Source of the DNA: Leptospira brenneri
Lineage (GTDB): Bacteria; Spirochaetota; Leptospiria; Leptospirales; Leptospiraceae
Reading direction: 5' to 3'
NCBI RefSeq assembly: GCF_002812125.1
Contig: NZ_NPDQ01000002.1
Span: 62,001 to 126,000 of the forward strand
Length of the DNA: 64,000 nucleotides
Positions 29,510-39,361 of the stretch are shown piece by piece (the stretch's first letter is position 1; each line of letters begins with the position of its first letter). The notes beneath the pieces were generated by a model. It was not told the DNA's origin and made no database searches. It saw nothing but the letters and a program-made list of their open reading frames with translations. The position numbers and the translations under genes are program-made.

Positions 29510-31546
29510 TTGGATCTAAATGAATTTTATTTTTTGGCAAAACTGGCAACTCAGATTACTGATTCAAAAATTTCGCTGATCACAACTGTTGATAACAATG
29601 AACCAAAGCCTGTTGCGGAGTATGGAATTTTGTTCGATCAAATTCCAAGGTTTGTTTCTTTTTCTTGGCAGTTTTTAGATTCAAAAAAGGATATTGTTAC
29701 TTTTCAGAACTTCGAAGAGGAACCAGGTTTTCAAAAGAATCGGCAGTTTTTACCAGACTTCCCAATTCAGTTCTTTCTTGGGATTCCCATCATTCGGAAC
29801 AAAAAAGACGGTTTGGTTATGGGTCACCTTTCGATTTTTGATGATAAACCCAAAATCTTGAATCAATCACAGATTCAGTTGCTTACAGAAATTACATCAC
29901 GAATATCAGACTTAATTTGCCAAAAGCCCATTGAATTGCCCACCGATGAATTGATTTTACAAGGCAGAAATCCTGGTGACGAACCATTGTCTTTATTTGG
30001 ATCAAGCCAGGCCATTTCAGAAATTCAAAAGTTACAAAAGGAACTTAGAGCCAGTGAAACTGCGTTTCGCGGAAACTTTGACAATGCGGCCGTTGGGATG
30101 GCTCTTATTGATGAAAATGGGAAATGGCTTAAGGTCAACAAAAGGGTTTGTGAAATCGTAGGTTATACCGAATCGGAACTGATGCAGTTAACCTTTCAAG
30201 ATATCACTCATCCTGAGGATCTGAATGCAGATTTAAGTTATCTGGAAGAACTTGTCGCTGACAAACGAAAGTTTTACCAAATGGAAAAAAGATATTTTCA
30301 TAAAAATGGAAATACCGTGTACATCATTTTGGCAGTTTCGATGGTAAAAACAGAGGAAGGAAAAGTTAATTATTTTGTTTCACAGATCATTGATATCACT
30401 GAATGGAAGTTAGTTGAACAAAAGTTAAAAATAGCATTAGCAAAAAACCAAGCCATTTTAGATGCCAGTACGCTTGTTTCCATTATTACTACCGATGCAG
30501 AAGGAACTATCACCGATTTTAATAATGGTGCAGAAAAAATGTTGGGGTATAATTCTGATGAGTTGATTGGAAAGTTTACACCAGAAATCCTTCATATCGA
30601 AAGTGAAATAGAAAGTCGTTCTAAATTACTAACAAGTGAATATAATCAAACCATTGAAGGTTTTAATGTTTTGGTCTATAATGCAAAAATAGGAAAACCC
30701 AACACTCTCGAATGGATTTATAAAAGGAAAGATGGATCCACCTTTCCAGTACTTATCTCCATTACTGCTATGAAACAAAATGAAAAAATCTCAGGTTACT
30801 TAGGTGTCGCTCTAGATATTTCTGAATTAAAAAAAGCGGAAGCGGAAATCCAGTCTTTACTAGATATCACAAATGAGCAGAACCATCGACTGAAAAATTT
30901 TACTAACATTGTATCTCATAATTTGCGATCTCACAGTTTTGGAATCAGTGGAATGATGGATATATTACAAAAATCATATCCCGATTACTTTCAAAATGAG
31001 ATGATGCAATTGTTATTTGGAGCCACTGAAAATCTAAAACTAACCATCGAAGACCTTACCGCAGTGATTAAGGTGAATCTGGCCCAAGAAAATTATGAAT
31101 TGATCGATATTGGTCAGGTGGTTCGGAAAAATATCGAAAGTTTAGCCTTACAAATTTTAGAATCAAAATTAAAAATTGAAGTGAACCTCTCATCGCCACT
31201 ATTGGTGCGAGGGATCCCTGCCTATTTGGATAGCATTGCGCTAAATCTAATGACCAATGCTATTAAATACAAAGCGAATGACCGAAGTAGTTTTTTAAAG
31301 ATATCTGGGGCATATAAAAACAAATTTGTTGTGATCCAATTTGAAGATAACGGCCAAGGAATTGACCTAAAAAAACACGGTGATAAACTGTTCGGCATGT
31401 ATAAGACTTTTCATGAAAATAGAGAGGCCAGAGGAGTCGGATTATTTATTTCAAAAAATCAAATAGAAACGATGGGAGGAAAAATAGAGGTTGAAAGTAC
31501 CGTAGGAACCGGTACAAAGTTTACTGTATTTTTGCCCTATGAATAA
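29510..31546 (+). CDS. GAF-PAS-PAS sensor histidine kinase
   Basis: The 678-residue protein is soluble, with no TM helix. It has an N-terminal GAF domain (about 1-145) and two PAS domains (about 180-305 and 310-445). The kinase core has an H-box F-T-N-I-V-S-H-N-L-R-S-H (about 465), the N-box L-N-L-M-T-N-A-I-K-Y and the G-boxes D-N-G-Q-G-I and R-G-V-G-L-F. All kinase motifs are present. The start is TTG at 29510 with AAGGAAG eight bases upstream. The receiver gene overlaps its end by eight bases, which makes it the obvious partner. Confidence 0.92.
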   Translation: MDLNEFYFLAKLATQITDSKISLITTVDNNEPKPVAEYGILFDQIPRFVSFSWQFLDSKKDIVTFQNFEEEPGFQKNRQFLPDFPIQFFLGIPIIRNKKDGLVMGHLSIFDDKPKILNQSQIQLLTEITSRISDLICQKPIELPTDELILQGRNPGDEPLSLFGSSQAISEIQKLQKELRASETAFRGNFDNAAVGMALIDENGKWLKVNKRVCEIVGYTESELMQLTFQDITHPEDLNADLSYLEELVADKRKFYQMEKRYFHKNGNTVYIILAVSMVKTEEGKVNYFVSQIIDITEWKLVEQKLKIALAKNQAILDASTLVSIITTDAEGTITDFNNGAEKMLGYNSDELIGKFTPEILHIESEIESRSKLLTSEYNQTIEGFNVLVYNAKIGKPNTLEWIYKRKDGSTFPVLISITAMKQNEKISGYLGVALDISELKKAEAEIQSLLDITNEQNHRLKNFTNIVSHNLRSHSFGISGMMDILQKSYPDYFQNEMMQLLFGATENLKLTIEDLTAVIKVNLAQENYELIDIGQVVRKNIESLALQILESKLKIEVNLSSPLLVRGIPAYLDSIALNLMTNAIKYKANDRSSFLKISGAYKNKFVVIQFEDNGQGIDLKKHGDKLFGMYKTFHENREARGVGLFISKNQIETMGGKIEVESTVGTGTKFTVFLPYE

Positions 31547-31934
31547 AATTAATTTAGCCTGTGTTGTGGAAGATGATCCGGTTCACCTTTTTTTGACAAA
31601 ACAAGTCATTACCCTCTCCGGAATGGTAAAACAAACTGTAGTTTGCCAAAATGGAAAAGACGCTTATGATATGCTTGTCTCTCGAATTTCTAGTTCGGAA
31701 ACTTTACCTGATTTGATATTATTGGATTTAAACATGCCGGTTTGGGACGGTTGGCAATTTTTAGATGAAATCACTTCTTTATCTCTGGATCAAAAAATAA
31801 CCATTTATATTGTCACTAGTTCTTCCAACGAGGATGACATAAGGCGAGCAGAGAAATACAATCTCAGCGACAATTACATTGTAAAACCCATTACATTAGA
31901 AAAACTAAAAGAAATTATTTACGCAATGAATTGA
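31539..31934 (+). CDS. Single-domain response regulator
   Basis: The 131-residue protein is a receiver domain only. The acidic pair E-D-D (11-13), the phosphorylation site in L-I-L-L-D-L-N-M-P, the conserved T/S in I-V-T-S-S and the lysine in V-K-P-I are all present. It has no output domain, so it is likely a phosphate shuttle or protein-binding switch. It overlaps the GAF-PAS kinase gene by eight bases and is surely its partner. Confidence 0.93.
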   Translation: MNKINLACVVEDDPVHLFLTKQVITLSGMVKQTVVCQNGKDAYDMLVSRISSSETLPDLILLDLNMPVWDGWQFLDEITSLSLDQKITIYIVTSSSNEDDIRRAEKYNLSDNYIVKPITLEKLKEIIYAMN

Positions 31935-32006
31935 AACTTTTTAGTTTTAGGTTTTGATTTGACGAATTGTATTGTTGAACGGTTTTTGTTTTAAGTACAA
32001 AGAACT

Positions 32007-32462
32007 TTATTTTGCCATTTTGACAACAATCTCAAATTCCTTTTTAGTCACAGGTTGAATCGACAACCGAGATCCTTTTTGTGTCACAACCATTTTCTCT
32101 AATCCCTTCGTGTTACGAAGTGTATCCAAAGAAATTAATTCTTTAAACTTGGTATGGGGTTTTAAGTGGACTCCATACCATCTGGGTTCTGTACCTTTCA
32201 GTTTAGGATCAAAGTATTTGTGGTTCGGATCAAATTGGTAAGGGTCGGGAGTTGCTTCTTTTGCTACTTCGGCAATTCCAACAATACCAGGTGGATCCAG
32301 CCGACTATGATGAAACAGAACCAAGTCACCTAACTTCACTTCATCGCGAAGATAATTACGTGCTTGGTAATTTCTTACGCCTTCCCAATAAGAGAGTTTT
32401 TCTCTGATTAGGTCGTCGATGGAAAACACATCGGGTTCTGTTTTAAAAAGCCAATACTTCAT
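32007..32462 (-). CDS. EVE-domain protein
   Basis: The 151-residue protein consists of a single EVE domain: [10 protein letters not shown] at the start, W-E-G-V-R-N-Y-Q-A-R-N-Y-L-R-D near residue 30, the Y-H-S-R-type loop, and W-Y-G-V-H-L. EVE domains are related to YTH/ASCH folds and recognise modified bases in DNA or RNA. The ATG overlaps the ftsH stop by one base. It is the last gene of the long operon starting at 40533. Confidence 0.93.
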   Translation of the reverse strand: MKYWLFKTEPDVFSIDDLIREKLSYWEGVRNYQARNYLRDEVKLGDLVLFHHSRLDPPGIVGIAEVAKEATPDPYQFDPNHKYFDPKLKGTEPRWYGVHLKPHTKFKELISLDTLRNTKGLEKMVVTQKGSRLSIQPVTKKEFEIVVKMAK

Positions 32463-34414
32463 TACGTCGAATAAGCCGGTTTTGTAGCCGAAGATCCTTT
32501 TCCTTTTTTAGATCCAAGCCCTGATTTGGAATCAGAGAATTTATCAAAAGCAGGTTGGACAATGCTAGTTAATTCATCTGCATCAATAGTTTCTTTTGCA
32601 AGAAGTGCTTTGGCAATGGCATCCAATTTCTTTTGGTTCTTTTTCACCAAATCACGACCTTTATCGAGACAAGTTTGAATGATACGTTTGACCTCTTGGT
32701 CAATCATTGCTGCAAATTCTTCTGAGTATGGTTTACTGGTATGACCGTAATCTCTTCCCATAAACGGTGAAGACTCACCTGATCCGTAATGGATGGTTCC
32801 CAGTTTTTCCGACATTCCCCATTCACAAACCATACGACGAGCGATGTTGGTTGCTTGTTGGATGTCATTGGAAGATCCATTGGAAGGATCACCAAAGATG
32901 AGTTCTTCAGCAATGTATCCACCCATAGACATGACAATCCGATCCAAACAATAGTTTTTGCGATACGAATGTCTATCTTCCACAGGAAGGGATTGGGTAA
33001 GACCAAGAGCTCGACCGCGTGGAATGATGGTCACTTTATGGACTGGTTCAGTATACGGCAGTAAGGTGCCAAGAAGAGCGTGCCCCGCTTCATGATAAGC
33101 AGTCATTTCTTTCTCTTTGTCAGAGATAAACATAGACTTACGTTCAGGTCCCATCATAACTTTATCACGAGCTTCTTCTAGTTCTTCTTGAGTCACACGT
33201 TTTTTGTTACGACGCGCTGCAAGAAGGGCTGCTTCATTGATCAGGTTGGCAAGATCGGCTCCTGTAAATCCAGGAGTTCCGCGAGCAATGGAATTCAGTG
33301 AAATATCAGATACTAATGGAACTTTTTTAGCATGAACTGCAAGGATCTCTTCACGGCCCTTTAGGTCAGGAAGGTCTACAATCACTTGTCTGTCAAAACG
33401 ACCTGGACGAAGAAGGGCTGGGTCAAGGACATCAGCACGGTTTGTTGCTGCCATCACAATCACACCTTCGTTCATTTCAAATCCGTCCATCTCGACTAAC
33501 ATCTGATTGAGGGTCTGTTCTCTTTCATCATGACCACCACCAAGACCGGCACCTCGGAGGCGACCCACAGCATCAATCTCATCAATAAAGATGATACAAG
33601 GTGCATTCTTTTTTCCTTGGTCGAAAAGATCACGAACACGAGAGGCACCCACACCCACAAACATTTCTACGAAGTCAGAACCAGAAATAGAAAAGAAAGG
33701 AACACCCGCTTCTCCCGCAACCGCTTTCGCAAGTAAGGTTTTACCAGTTCCTGGAGGACCTACAAGAAGAACTCCTTTAGGAATTCGTGCTCCAATCGCT
33801 TGGAATTTTTTTGGATCTTTTAGAAACTCAATGATTTCGAGTAATTCAACTTTTGCTTCTTCACAGCCAGCAACATCGTTAAATGTTACTTTGACTTTTG
33901 GATCTACATTCATTTTGGCCCGAGACTTACCAAAGGTAAATGCTTTGTTACCAGATGCTTGGAGTTGACGCATCATAATGAACCAAATGATACCAAGAGC
34001 AAACAACCAAGGAATGATGCCTGATACAACACTCCAAAACTTGTTTTCTTCCGTGGATTTTGCAGTAAAACTAAGGCGTGACTTACGAAGTTTTGTCACC
34101 AAATCATCGTTCACTTGTGCTACATTGGTTTTGAAGAGTTTTGGTTTGTTATCCTTACTATTTTCTGGAATGTACCAACCTTCAATGAGCTCTCGATCGA
34201 TGACGATTTGTTGTTTTGCGGAAGCTTCCTTTCCATCTTTGGAAGTAATTTTCCCAATCGGCTTTTTCCCTTCAATGGGTTCCACCATATTCAAAAAATC
34301 GGAATAACTGATTTCGTCGGGTTTACCGGCGAAGTCCTGACCTTTATAAACCGTTGCCAAAATGACAAGGAATACGAGTAAAAATAGAAATACGGTTTTG
34401 ATGTTTTTATTCAT
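32462..34414 (-). CDS. ftsH: ATP-dependent zinc metalloprotease FtsH
   Basis: FtsH is a membrane AAA+ protease that degrades damaged membrane proteins and regulatory proteins. The 650-residue sequence has a TM helix at 6-24, a periplasmic domain and a second TM helix near 135. The AAA module has Walker A G-P-P-G-T-G-K-T, Walker B I-I-F-I-D-E-I-D and the pore loop F-V-G. The zinc motif is H-E-A-G-H. All motifs are intact. It follows the Pth homologue by 29 bases and overlaps the EVE gene by one base. Confidence 0.97.
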   Translation of the reverse strand: MNKNIKTVFLFLLVFLVILATVYKGQDFAGKPDEISYSDFLNMVEPIEGKKPIGKITSKDGKEASAKQQIVIDRELIEGWYIPENSKDNKPKLFKTNVAQVNDDLVTKLRKSRLSFTAKSTEENKFWSVVSGIIPWLFALGIIWFIMMRQLQASGNKAFTFGKSRAKMNVDPKVKVTFNDVAGCEEAKVELLEIIEFLKDPKKFQAIGARIPKGVLLVGPPGTGKTLLAKAVAGEAGVPFFSISGSDFVEMFVGVGASRVRDLFDQGKKNAPCIIFIDEIDAVGRLRGAGLGGGHDEREQTLNQMLVEMDGFEMNEGVIVMAATNRADVLDPALLRPGRFDRQVIVDLPDLKGREEILAVHAKKVPLVSDISLNSIARGTPGFTGADLANLINEAALLAARRNKKRVTQEELEEARDKVMMGPERKSMFISDKEKEMTAYHEAGHALLGTLLPYTEPVHKVTIIPRGRALGLTQSLPVEDRHSYRKNYCLDRIVMSMGGYIAEELIFGDPSNGSSNDIQQATNIARRMVCEWGMSEKLGTIHYGSGESSPFMGRDYGHTSKPYSEEFAAMIDQEVKRIIQTCLDKGRDLVKKNQKKLDAIAKALLAKETIDADELTSIVQPAFDKFSDSKSGLGSKKGKGSSATKPAYST

Positions 34415-34443
34415 GTAAAGACTTCTCGATGATTAGACTGAAA

Positions 34444-35007
34444 TCAAAGGTGATATTTCTGAATCACTTCGTCAATATCCCCCATGGATATTGACCGAAT
34501 CGCCGCTTCGGCGTCATTGATGATCTGTATCAAGCTCAGGTTCTCTAATGGCTCAAAATCTTCACGTAAAAATTCTTCTCTTTTTTTAGGATTGAAGCTC
34601 GAATTAAGAACGCCGATCCGAATTCGTATAAAATTGGGAGATCGTAATGAGACAGAAACCGAGTTGACCCCAGGGTTGACGTCGTTTTCTCCACCTTTGG
34701 TGACGACGATTTGGCCGAGTTCAAGGCCTACATCCTCGTGGATGACAACGATGTCTTTTACCTGGATTTTTAAAAAGGAGGCAATGTAAAGAACTGACTC
34801 ACCGGAAAGGTCACTGAAGGTTTGTGGTTTGAGTAAAACCACTTCATCCCCTTCAAAGTCACCTCGACCAATGAGAGATTTCTTTTTCTTCGTTTTGATT
34901 TCGATGCCAATGTTGTTTGCAATGACATCGAGAATCTTAAAACCAATGTTAGATCGATTGTTGTTATACTTATCGCCAGGATTTCCTAGCCCTACAATTA
35001 ACTTCAT
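34444..35007 (-). CDS. pth: Peptidyl-tRNA hydrolase homologue lacking the catalytic histidine
   Basis: The protein lies directly after rplY/ctc, the usual position for pth, and has the family length (187 residues) and ends. Opening residues 3-12 (L-I-V-G-L-G-N-P-G-D) include Asn9, the Asn10 equivalent. But catalytic His20 is Ser19 in N-R-S-N-I-G-F. The Met67-Asn68 pair is Ser65-Asp66, Asp93 is Glu91, and the GGGHGGHNG loop reads G-G-E-N-D-V-N-P-G (105-113). The frame is intact and the hydrophobic core conserved, so it is not a simple pseudogene. Either this copy has lost activity or the active site has been rebuilt. The codon for residue 19 reads TCT. Confidence 0.8.
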   Translation of the reverse strand: MKLIVGLGNPGDKYNNNRSNIGFKILDVIANNIGIEIKTKKKKSLIGRGDFEGDEVVLLKPQTFSDLSGESVLYIASFLKIQVKDIVVIHEDVGLELGQIVVTKGGENDVNPGVNSVSVSLRSPNFIRIRIGVLNSSFNPKKREEFLREDFEPLENLSLIQIINDAEAAIRSISMGDIDEVIQKYHL

Positions 35008-35026
35008 TGGTTCTTAAAAGTAGATC

Positions 35027-35659
35027 TTATTTCTTTCCAGCTTTTTTAGCTGCTGGTTTGCCTTTGCTGTCTGCTTCTGCTTTTTCAGCACGTTCAGCAG
35101 CAAGGATTGCTTTTGTTTTGTTACAAGAAGCAACAATCGGATCACCATTCACCAAGATTTCCCAAGATGCTGGGTGAGGAAGTTCGGAAACTTTAATCAT
35201 CATTCCGATATCCAAACCACTTACATCTAAAGTGATTACGTCAGTTAAATCTTCTGGAGTTGATTTTACTTTGATTTCGTGAACGAGGTGTTCGAACTGT
35301 CCACCCGCTTTAGAACCTTTTGCAACACCAGAAGTTTTGATAGCGACTGTTGTTAGGATCTTTTTGCCAGGAGTTACTTTAAAGAAGTCGATGTGACGGA
35401 TTTGACCTGTGTGTGGAAATCTTTGGATTTCTTTTACGAAAACTCTTTCTGTTTTACCATCAAGTTCTAGGTCGATCAGAGTTGCCTTACGGATTCCTGA
35501 GTCGATGAGTCTTTGGATTTCTTTTTCGACAACACTTGCCGATCTTGCTTCACCGTTTCCGATGATGTTTGCCGGTACTAAACCTTCCACACGCATTCTT
35601 CTTGCAGGACCTTTTCCTTTAGAAGTTCTTGTTTGTGCTTTGATACTGATTTTTTCCAT
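35027..35659 (-). CDS. rplY: 50S ribosomal protein L25 / general stress protein Ctc
   Basis: The 210-residue protein has the two-domain CTC form: an N-terminal 5S-rRNA-binding L25 domain (about 1-95, with R-T-S-K-G-K-G-P-A-R-R-M-R) and the C-terminal TL5/Ctc beta domain (about 100-190). An alanine/lysine-rich tail (about 190-210) ends it. Its product binds 5S rRNA in the large subunit. The gene sits between prs and the pth homologue, as in many bacteria. Confidence 0.95.
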   Translation of the reverse strand: MEKISIKAQTRTSKGKGPARRMRVEGLVPANIIGNGEARSASVVEKEIQRLIDSGIRKATLIDLELDGKTERVFVKEIQRFPHTGQIRHIDFFKVTPGKKILTTVAIKTSGVAKGSKAGGQFEHLVHEIKVKSTPEDLTDVITLDVSGLDIGMMIKVSELPHPASWEILVNGDPIVASCNKTKAILAAERAEKAEADSKGKPAAKKAGKK

Positions 35660-35676
35660 GATTATGTTCCTTAAAG

Positions 35677-36618
35677 TTATGAAAACAGACTAGAGATTGA
35701 TTCTTCGTTATGAATCCGCTCGATGGCTTTAGCAAAGAGTGGGGCGATGGAGAGCGTTTTCAAGTGATTTATTTTTTTGGTCTCCGGAATGGCGATAGAA
35801 TTTGAGAGCACAATTTGTTTGAAGTCGGCTTCATTCAATTTGGCAGGCGCTTCTCCCGAAAGAACGCCATGTGATGCACAACATAATACCGATTTTGCAC
35901 CATTTTGGTACAGTGCCATTGCGGCTTTCGCAATCGTTCCACCAGTATCGATCATATCATCCAGTAATAAACAGTTTTTGTCTTTGATTTCGCCAATGAC
36001 ATGCATCACCACAGACTCGTTAGCTTTTGGTCTACGTTTGTCAATGATGGCAAGTGATCCGTTTACTTTTTTACCAAAGTTACGAGCTCTTTCTGCTCCA
36101 CCAGAGTCTGGCGAAACAATCACAAGGTCTTCCATACCCAGTGAGTTGATGTATTCTGCAAGAACCGGTGAGAAGTATAAATGATCTACAGGGATACGAA
36201 AGAAACCTTGGATTTGGTCAGCATGTAAGTCCATAGTGAGAACTCGGTCAGGACCAACAGTTTCGATTAAATCGGCCACCATACGAGCAGAAATCGGAAC
36301 CCGTGGTTCTACTTTTCTGTCTTGGCGTCCATATCCATAATAAGGAACAACGGCAGTGATACGACGAGCAGAAGCTCTTCTTGCAGCGTCAATGATGAGA
36401 AGAAGTTCCATTAAACTATCGTTAGCTGGATAGCTAATGGATTGAACGACGAAAACATCGCGTCCACGAACATTTTCTTCGATTTTTACGGAACTTTCCC
36501 CATCGGAGAATCTTTTTACCGTGATTTGTCCATTGGGAATGCCCAGGTGTTTGCAGATTTCCTCGGCAAGAGGCCTATTTGCATTTCCAGAAAATACAAC
36601 TACTTCGCTGGGATTCAT
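35677..36618 (-). CDS. prs: Ribose-phosphate pyrophosphokinase
   Basis: Prs makes PRPP from ribose-5-phosphate and ATP for nucleotide, histidine and tryptophan synthesis. The 313-residue length is standard. Motifs include F-S-D-G-E, the flexible loop Y-G-Y-G-R-Q-D-R-K, the metal site [12 protein letters not shown] and the PRPP loop D-D-M-I-D-T-G-G-T. The ATG overlaps the glmU-like stop codon. It lies in the long minus-strand operon. Confidence 0.97.
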   Translation of the reverse strand: MNPSEVVVFSGNANRPLAEEICKHLGIPNGQITVKRFSDGESSVKIEENVRGRDVFVVQSISYPANDSLMELLLIIDAARRASARRITAVVPYYGYGRQDRKVEPRVPISARMVADLIETVGPDRVLTMDLHADQIQGFFRIPVDHLYFSPVLAEYINSLGMEDLVIVSPDSGGAERARNFGKKVNGSLAIIDKRRPKANESVVMHVIGEIKDKNCLLLDDMIDTGGTIAKAAMALYQNGAKSVLCCASHGVLSGEAPAKLNEADFKQIVLSNSIAIPETKKINHLKTLSIAPLFAKAIERIHNEESISSLFS

Positions 36619-37376
36619 ACTCCAACCAACCCTTTATCTATATATTGTTTTGCAAGAGCCAAATCATCTGGTGAATTGATACCATGGCTTTCCAAAGCAT
36701 TTGTCAGAGTTTTCGCTCCGACTTTTTTTCCCAAAGATCGAAAAATCTTAATCACATCAGTGAGATAATATTCTTTTTGAGCGTTATCGTTACCTATTTG
36801 TTTTAAGGCACCGAAAAGATCTTCTGTATTAAAACAGTAAGTTCCTGTATTCACTTCGTTAACGGCCTTTTCTTCAGGACTTGCATCTTTTTCTTCTACG
36901 ATGCGTAAAAGGCTACCATCATCAGCAGATCGAATGATACGACCATATCCCGTTGGATTTTCCATTTTTGCTGAAAGAACGGTCGCAGAATATCCGTTTT
37001 CTTTATGAAGTTCTATGAGTTCTGAAAATGATTTTGCAGAAATTAAGGGTGCATCACCGCATGCTACTATCGTGTAACCGGAGTAAGGCGCAAGTGCTGG
37101 TTCTGCAGAAATGACTGCATGCCCCGTTCCCAACTGTTCTGTTTGTTCGGCAAACTCTACACCGGAAAATGATTTTGCGATGTCTGTCACAACATCTTTG
37201 CGGTAACCGACAACCACGACTTTTCGTTTGATGCCGGCGGATTCGATATTACGAAGAACGTGAAGTAAAAGTGGTGATTCGTTTAGTACAACCGCAACCT
37301 TGGGAAGTTCACTCTTCATTCGAGTTCCTTTCCCCGCCGCCAAAATAACAGCAGTTACAGTATTATGTAGGTTCAT
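36615..37376 (-). CDS. GlmU-type uridylyltransferase without the acetyltransferase domain
   Basis: The 253-residue protein matches the N-terminal half of GlmU: the nucleotide-binding [30 protein letters not shown] and V-N-E-V-N-T-G. It would form UDP-GlcNAc from GlcNAc-1-phosphate and UTP. It stops where the left-handed beta-helix acetyltransferase domain of full GlmU (about 450 residues) would begin, and no such sequence follows. The acetyl transfer must be done elsewhere or the enzyme has another sugar substrate. The gene lies 27 bases after the tRNA. Confidence 0.85.
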   Translation of the reverse strand: MNLHNTVTAVILAAGKGTRMKSELPKVAVVLNESPLLLHVLRNIESAGIKRKVVVVGYRKDVVTDIAKSFSGVEFAEQTEQLGTGHAVISAEPALAPYSGYTIVACGDAPLISAKSFSELIELHKENGYSATVLSAKMENPTGYGRIIRSADDGSLLRIVEEKDASPEEKAVNEVNTGTYCFNTEDLFGALKQIGNDNAQKEYYLTDVIKIFRSLGKKVGAKTLTNALESHGINSPDDLALAKQYIDKGLVGV

Positions 37377-37403
37377 CGTTCGTTCTATCGGATCTTTTAA
37401 AAC

Positions 37404-37479
37404 TGGCTGGCCTGCTAGGATTCGAACCTAGGGAATGGCGATACCAAAAACCGCTGCCTTACCGCTTGGCTACAGGCCA
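37404..37479 (-). tRNA. tRNA-Gln (anticodon TTG)
   Basis: On the minus strand the 76 bases fold into a standard cloverleaf. The acceptor arm is TGGCCTG/CAGGCCA with discriminator G and an encoded CCA. The D arm has GCC/GGC pairs, and the T arm carries GTTCGAA between CCTAG and CTAG-type arms. The anticodon stem GCGGT/ATCGC encloses a TTTTGGT loop, so the anticodon is TTG. The gene is between ispE and the glmU-like gene on the same strand, with only a few bases on the 5' side. Confidence 0.95.
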
Positions 37480-37483
37480 GTTT

Positions 37484-38404
37484 CTAAAAAGAGAACGTTC
37501 GAAATTCCATATCGGGAAATCGATTGGAGACAATGTGAAGGGCTTCATCTCTTTCTCTATCTGAAGGATAAATGCCATAATAGCACGAACCCGATCCTGA
37601 TAAAGAAACATAGACTGCTCCCGACTCAAAGAACCCTAATCGCAATTCCTTTAGTAAGGGTTGGGTCTGAAAAGCGATTTTTTCAAACTCGTTCTCAAGC
37701 CTGTTTTGCAGGTATGCCCAATCCCCGACTTGAAGACTTCGAAGTAAATCCTCTGCCAGAGATTTCCATACTTGGGAACCATAGGGTTTTTGTAAACTTT
37801 TTTGAAGGCCTGCGTACATAGATGCTGTAGAAAGTCCGAAGGGAGGGATGGCCAAAATCCCAGAACCTTGGGCTACCGAGATGGGTTCGAGCACCTCGCC
37901 AATCCCACTGACAAAACAAGCTGAGCTTTGTAGGAAAAAAGGAACATCGGCTCCAATGGACTTTGCGAGAGGAATCTCCTCTTCTTTCGGAAGGTCGGTC
38001 CAGGGGAAGAGTTCTTTTAAAAAAAGGCCCGCATTGCTACTTCCTCCCCCGATTCCTCCCTCGGGAGGGAGGTGTTTTTGCAAACGGATGGTGATAGAAA
38101 CAGGCTTTTGCAGGTGAGTGACTGACTTTTGAAAGGCCTTATAGAGAATGTTTTTGGTAAAATCTCCTCTTTCGGAAACTTCTTCGAACTTCGTATGTCG
38201 ATAACCATGCAGATGGTTTTCCGACACTAACTGAAAACTTGATTTTTGGTCTTTGGGAAGGGGAGTGATCTGGACTTCCATAGGATCCCCAAAACTAATC
38301 GGAACAAAAACACTATGGATTTCATGTAACCCGTCTTCCCTTTTGTAAGGAACAAACAAACCAATGTTAATCTTTCCTTGTGAAAGAGTTTTGAAAGATA
38401 CCAT
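37484..38404 (-). CDS. ispE: 4-diphosphocytidyl-2-C-methyl-D-erythritol kinase
   Basis: IspE phosphorylates CDP-ME in the MEP isoprenoid pathway. The 306-residue GHMP kinase has the ATP loop [14 protein letters not shown] near residue 107, an N-terminal G-K-I-N-I-G-L-F substrate motif and S-L-S-G-S-G-S-C near residue 270. Its ATG abuts the stop of the WYL regulator, and the tRNA-Gln gene follows four bases after its stop. It is therefore part of the long minus-strand operon. Confidence 0.94.
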   Translation of the reverse strand: MVSFKTLSQGKINIGLFVPYKREDGLHEIHSVFVPISFGDPMEVQITPLPKDQKSSFQLVSENHLHGYRHTKFEEVSERGDFTKNILYKAFQKSVTHLQKPVSITIRLQKHLPPEGGIGGGSSNAGLFLKELFPWTDLPKEEEIPLAKSIGADVPFFLQSSACFVSGIGEVLEPISVAQGSGILAIPPFGLSTASMYAGLQKSLQKPYGSQVWKSLAEDLLRSLQVGDWAYLQNRLENEFEKIAFQTQPLLKELRLGFFESGAVYVSLSGSGSCYYGIYPSDRERDEALHIVSNRFPDMEFRTFSF

Positions 38405-39361
38405 TTATGACTGCGAGTGAAGATTGGGTTTGGAAGGAGCGATTGATTGTAAGTGGAATTGGATGGTTTCTTTTAATTCCTTCGGCTCAGAAACAAGAAC
38501 CGAGGTTCCATATCCCAAAATCGTTTGGGCAAACCAATTTTTGTCTCGAATCGGAGCTTGGAATTCGCGGTATACGGTGCCACTTATATTTTTTTGAATT
38601 CCTGTGGGCGTTAGGTTTAGTTTCATTCCTAAGTGGTAAGAAGCTCCGTCAGTGATCCATAGTTTTGCCAAGTCTTTGTTTTCAGAATCGGCACCAAACA
38701 ATTGTTTGAACCCTTCTAAAAATTCACCTGCTGTGTCCGGTAGGTTCGGGTAATTTGTATCAGTGATGGTAATGTCTAAAATAAAATCCAGTCGAAAGGA
38801 TCGGAATCCTTTTTTGGCGATGTCATAGGCCAAAAGGTAAGAATCATTTTCTTCCCAAAGTAACCAAGGTGCCAGTGTCCTTGTTTCTTTTTCTTTCGTG
38901 TCCCTTTTCCAATAAACAATTGTTAGTATTTTTTTTTCGCCAATTGCTTTTACAATTGTCTCTTTCGATTTTTGATAAGGAGACCAATCTCCAGAAGGAA
39001 TCACCGAATCAATTTTGTTTAGGATGGAAAGATTGAGTTTGGAATCTTCTTTGGATTTTTGTGCAACGAGGAGTGATCTAAGGAGTGACCATTCTTTCGG
39101 GGAAAGTGGGAGTGCTGAATCAACTGCAATGGGGAGTCGGATTTTTACCTTCTCCCCATCAAAATCTAAATCCACAGCATCGGTAGGTGAATAAGGATAC
39201 ATCTCAATCATATACAACTCACCCAAATCTTTTTTGAGAGCTGCGATGGATTTGTGTCCTGTTACGCTTTGAATTTCTTCTAAACCAAGACCTTCTGGAT
39301 GTGAAGCCAGAAGGCGGATTAGATTTAACTTAGAAGCGGCCCGAGCAGTGGATGGGTTCAT
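38405..39361 (-). CDS. WYL-domain transcriptional regulator
   Basis: The 318-residue protein has an N-terminal winged-helix-like region (about 8-60) and a WYL domain (about 135-215: I-V-Y-W-K-R-D then T-L-A-P-W-L-L-W-E and YDIAKKGFRSFRLDFI). A C-terminal WCX-like extension follows. WYL proteins are ligand-responsive regulators, often of DNA-damage or stress genes. The target here is unknown, though autoregulation of the operon is possible. The gene overlaps the acyltransferase stop by one base and abuts ispE. Confidence 0.85.
   Translation of the reverse strand: MNPSTARAASKLNLIRLLASHPEGLGLEEIQSVTGHKSIAALKKDLGELYMIEMYPYSPTDAVDLDFDGEKVKIRLPIAVDSALPLSPKEWSLLRSLLVAQKSKEDSKLNLSILNKIDSVIPSGDWSPYQKSKETIVKAIGEKKILTIVYWKRDTKEKETRTLAPWLLWEENDSYLLAYDIAKKGFRSFRLDFILDITITDTNYPNLPDTAGEFLEGFKQLFGADSENKDLAKLWITDGASYHLGMKLNLTPTGIQKNISGTVYREFQAPIRDKNWFAQTILGYGTSVLVSEPKELKETIQFHLQSIAPSKPNLHSQS

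Noticed and set aside
33591..34381. Several open frames on the + strand opposite ftsH
   Set aside because: They are shadows of ftsH, with biased composition and no supporting features.
37435..37821. Open frame on the + strand across tRNA-Gln and the ispE 3' end
   Set aside because: It is antisense to a clear tRNA and to ispE.
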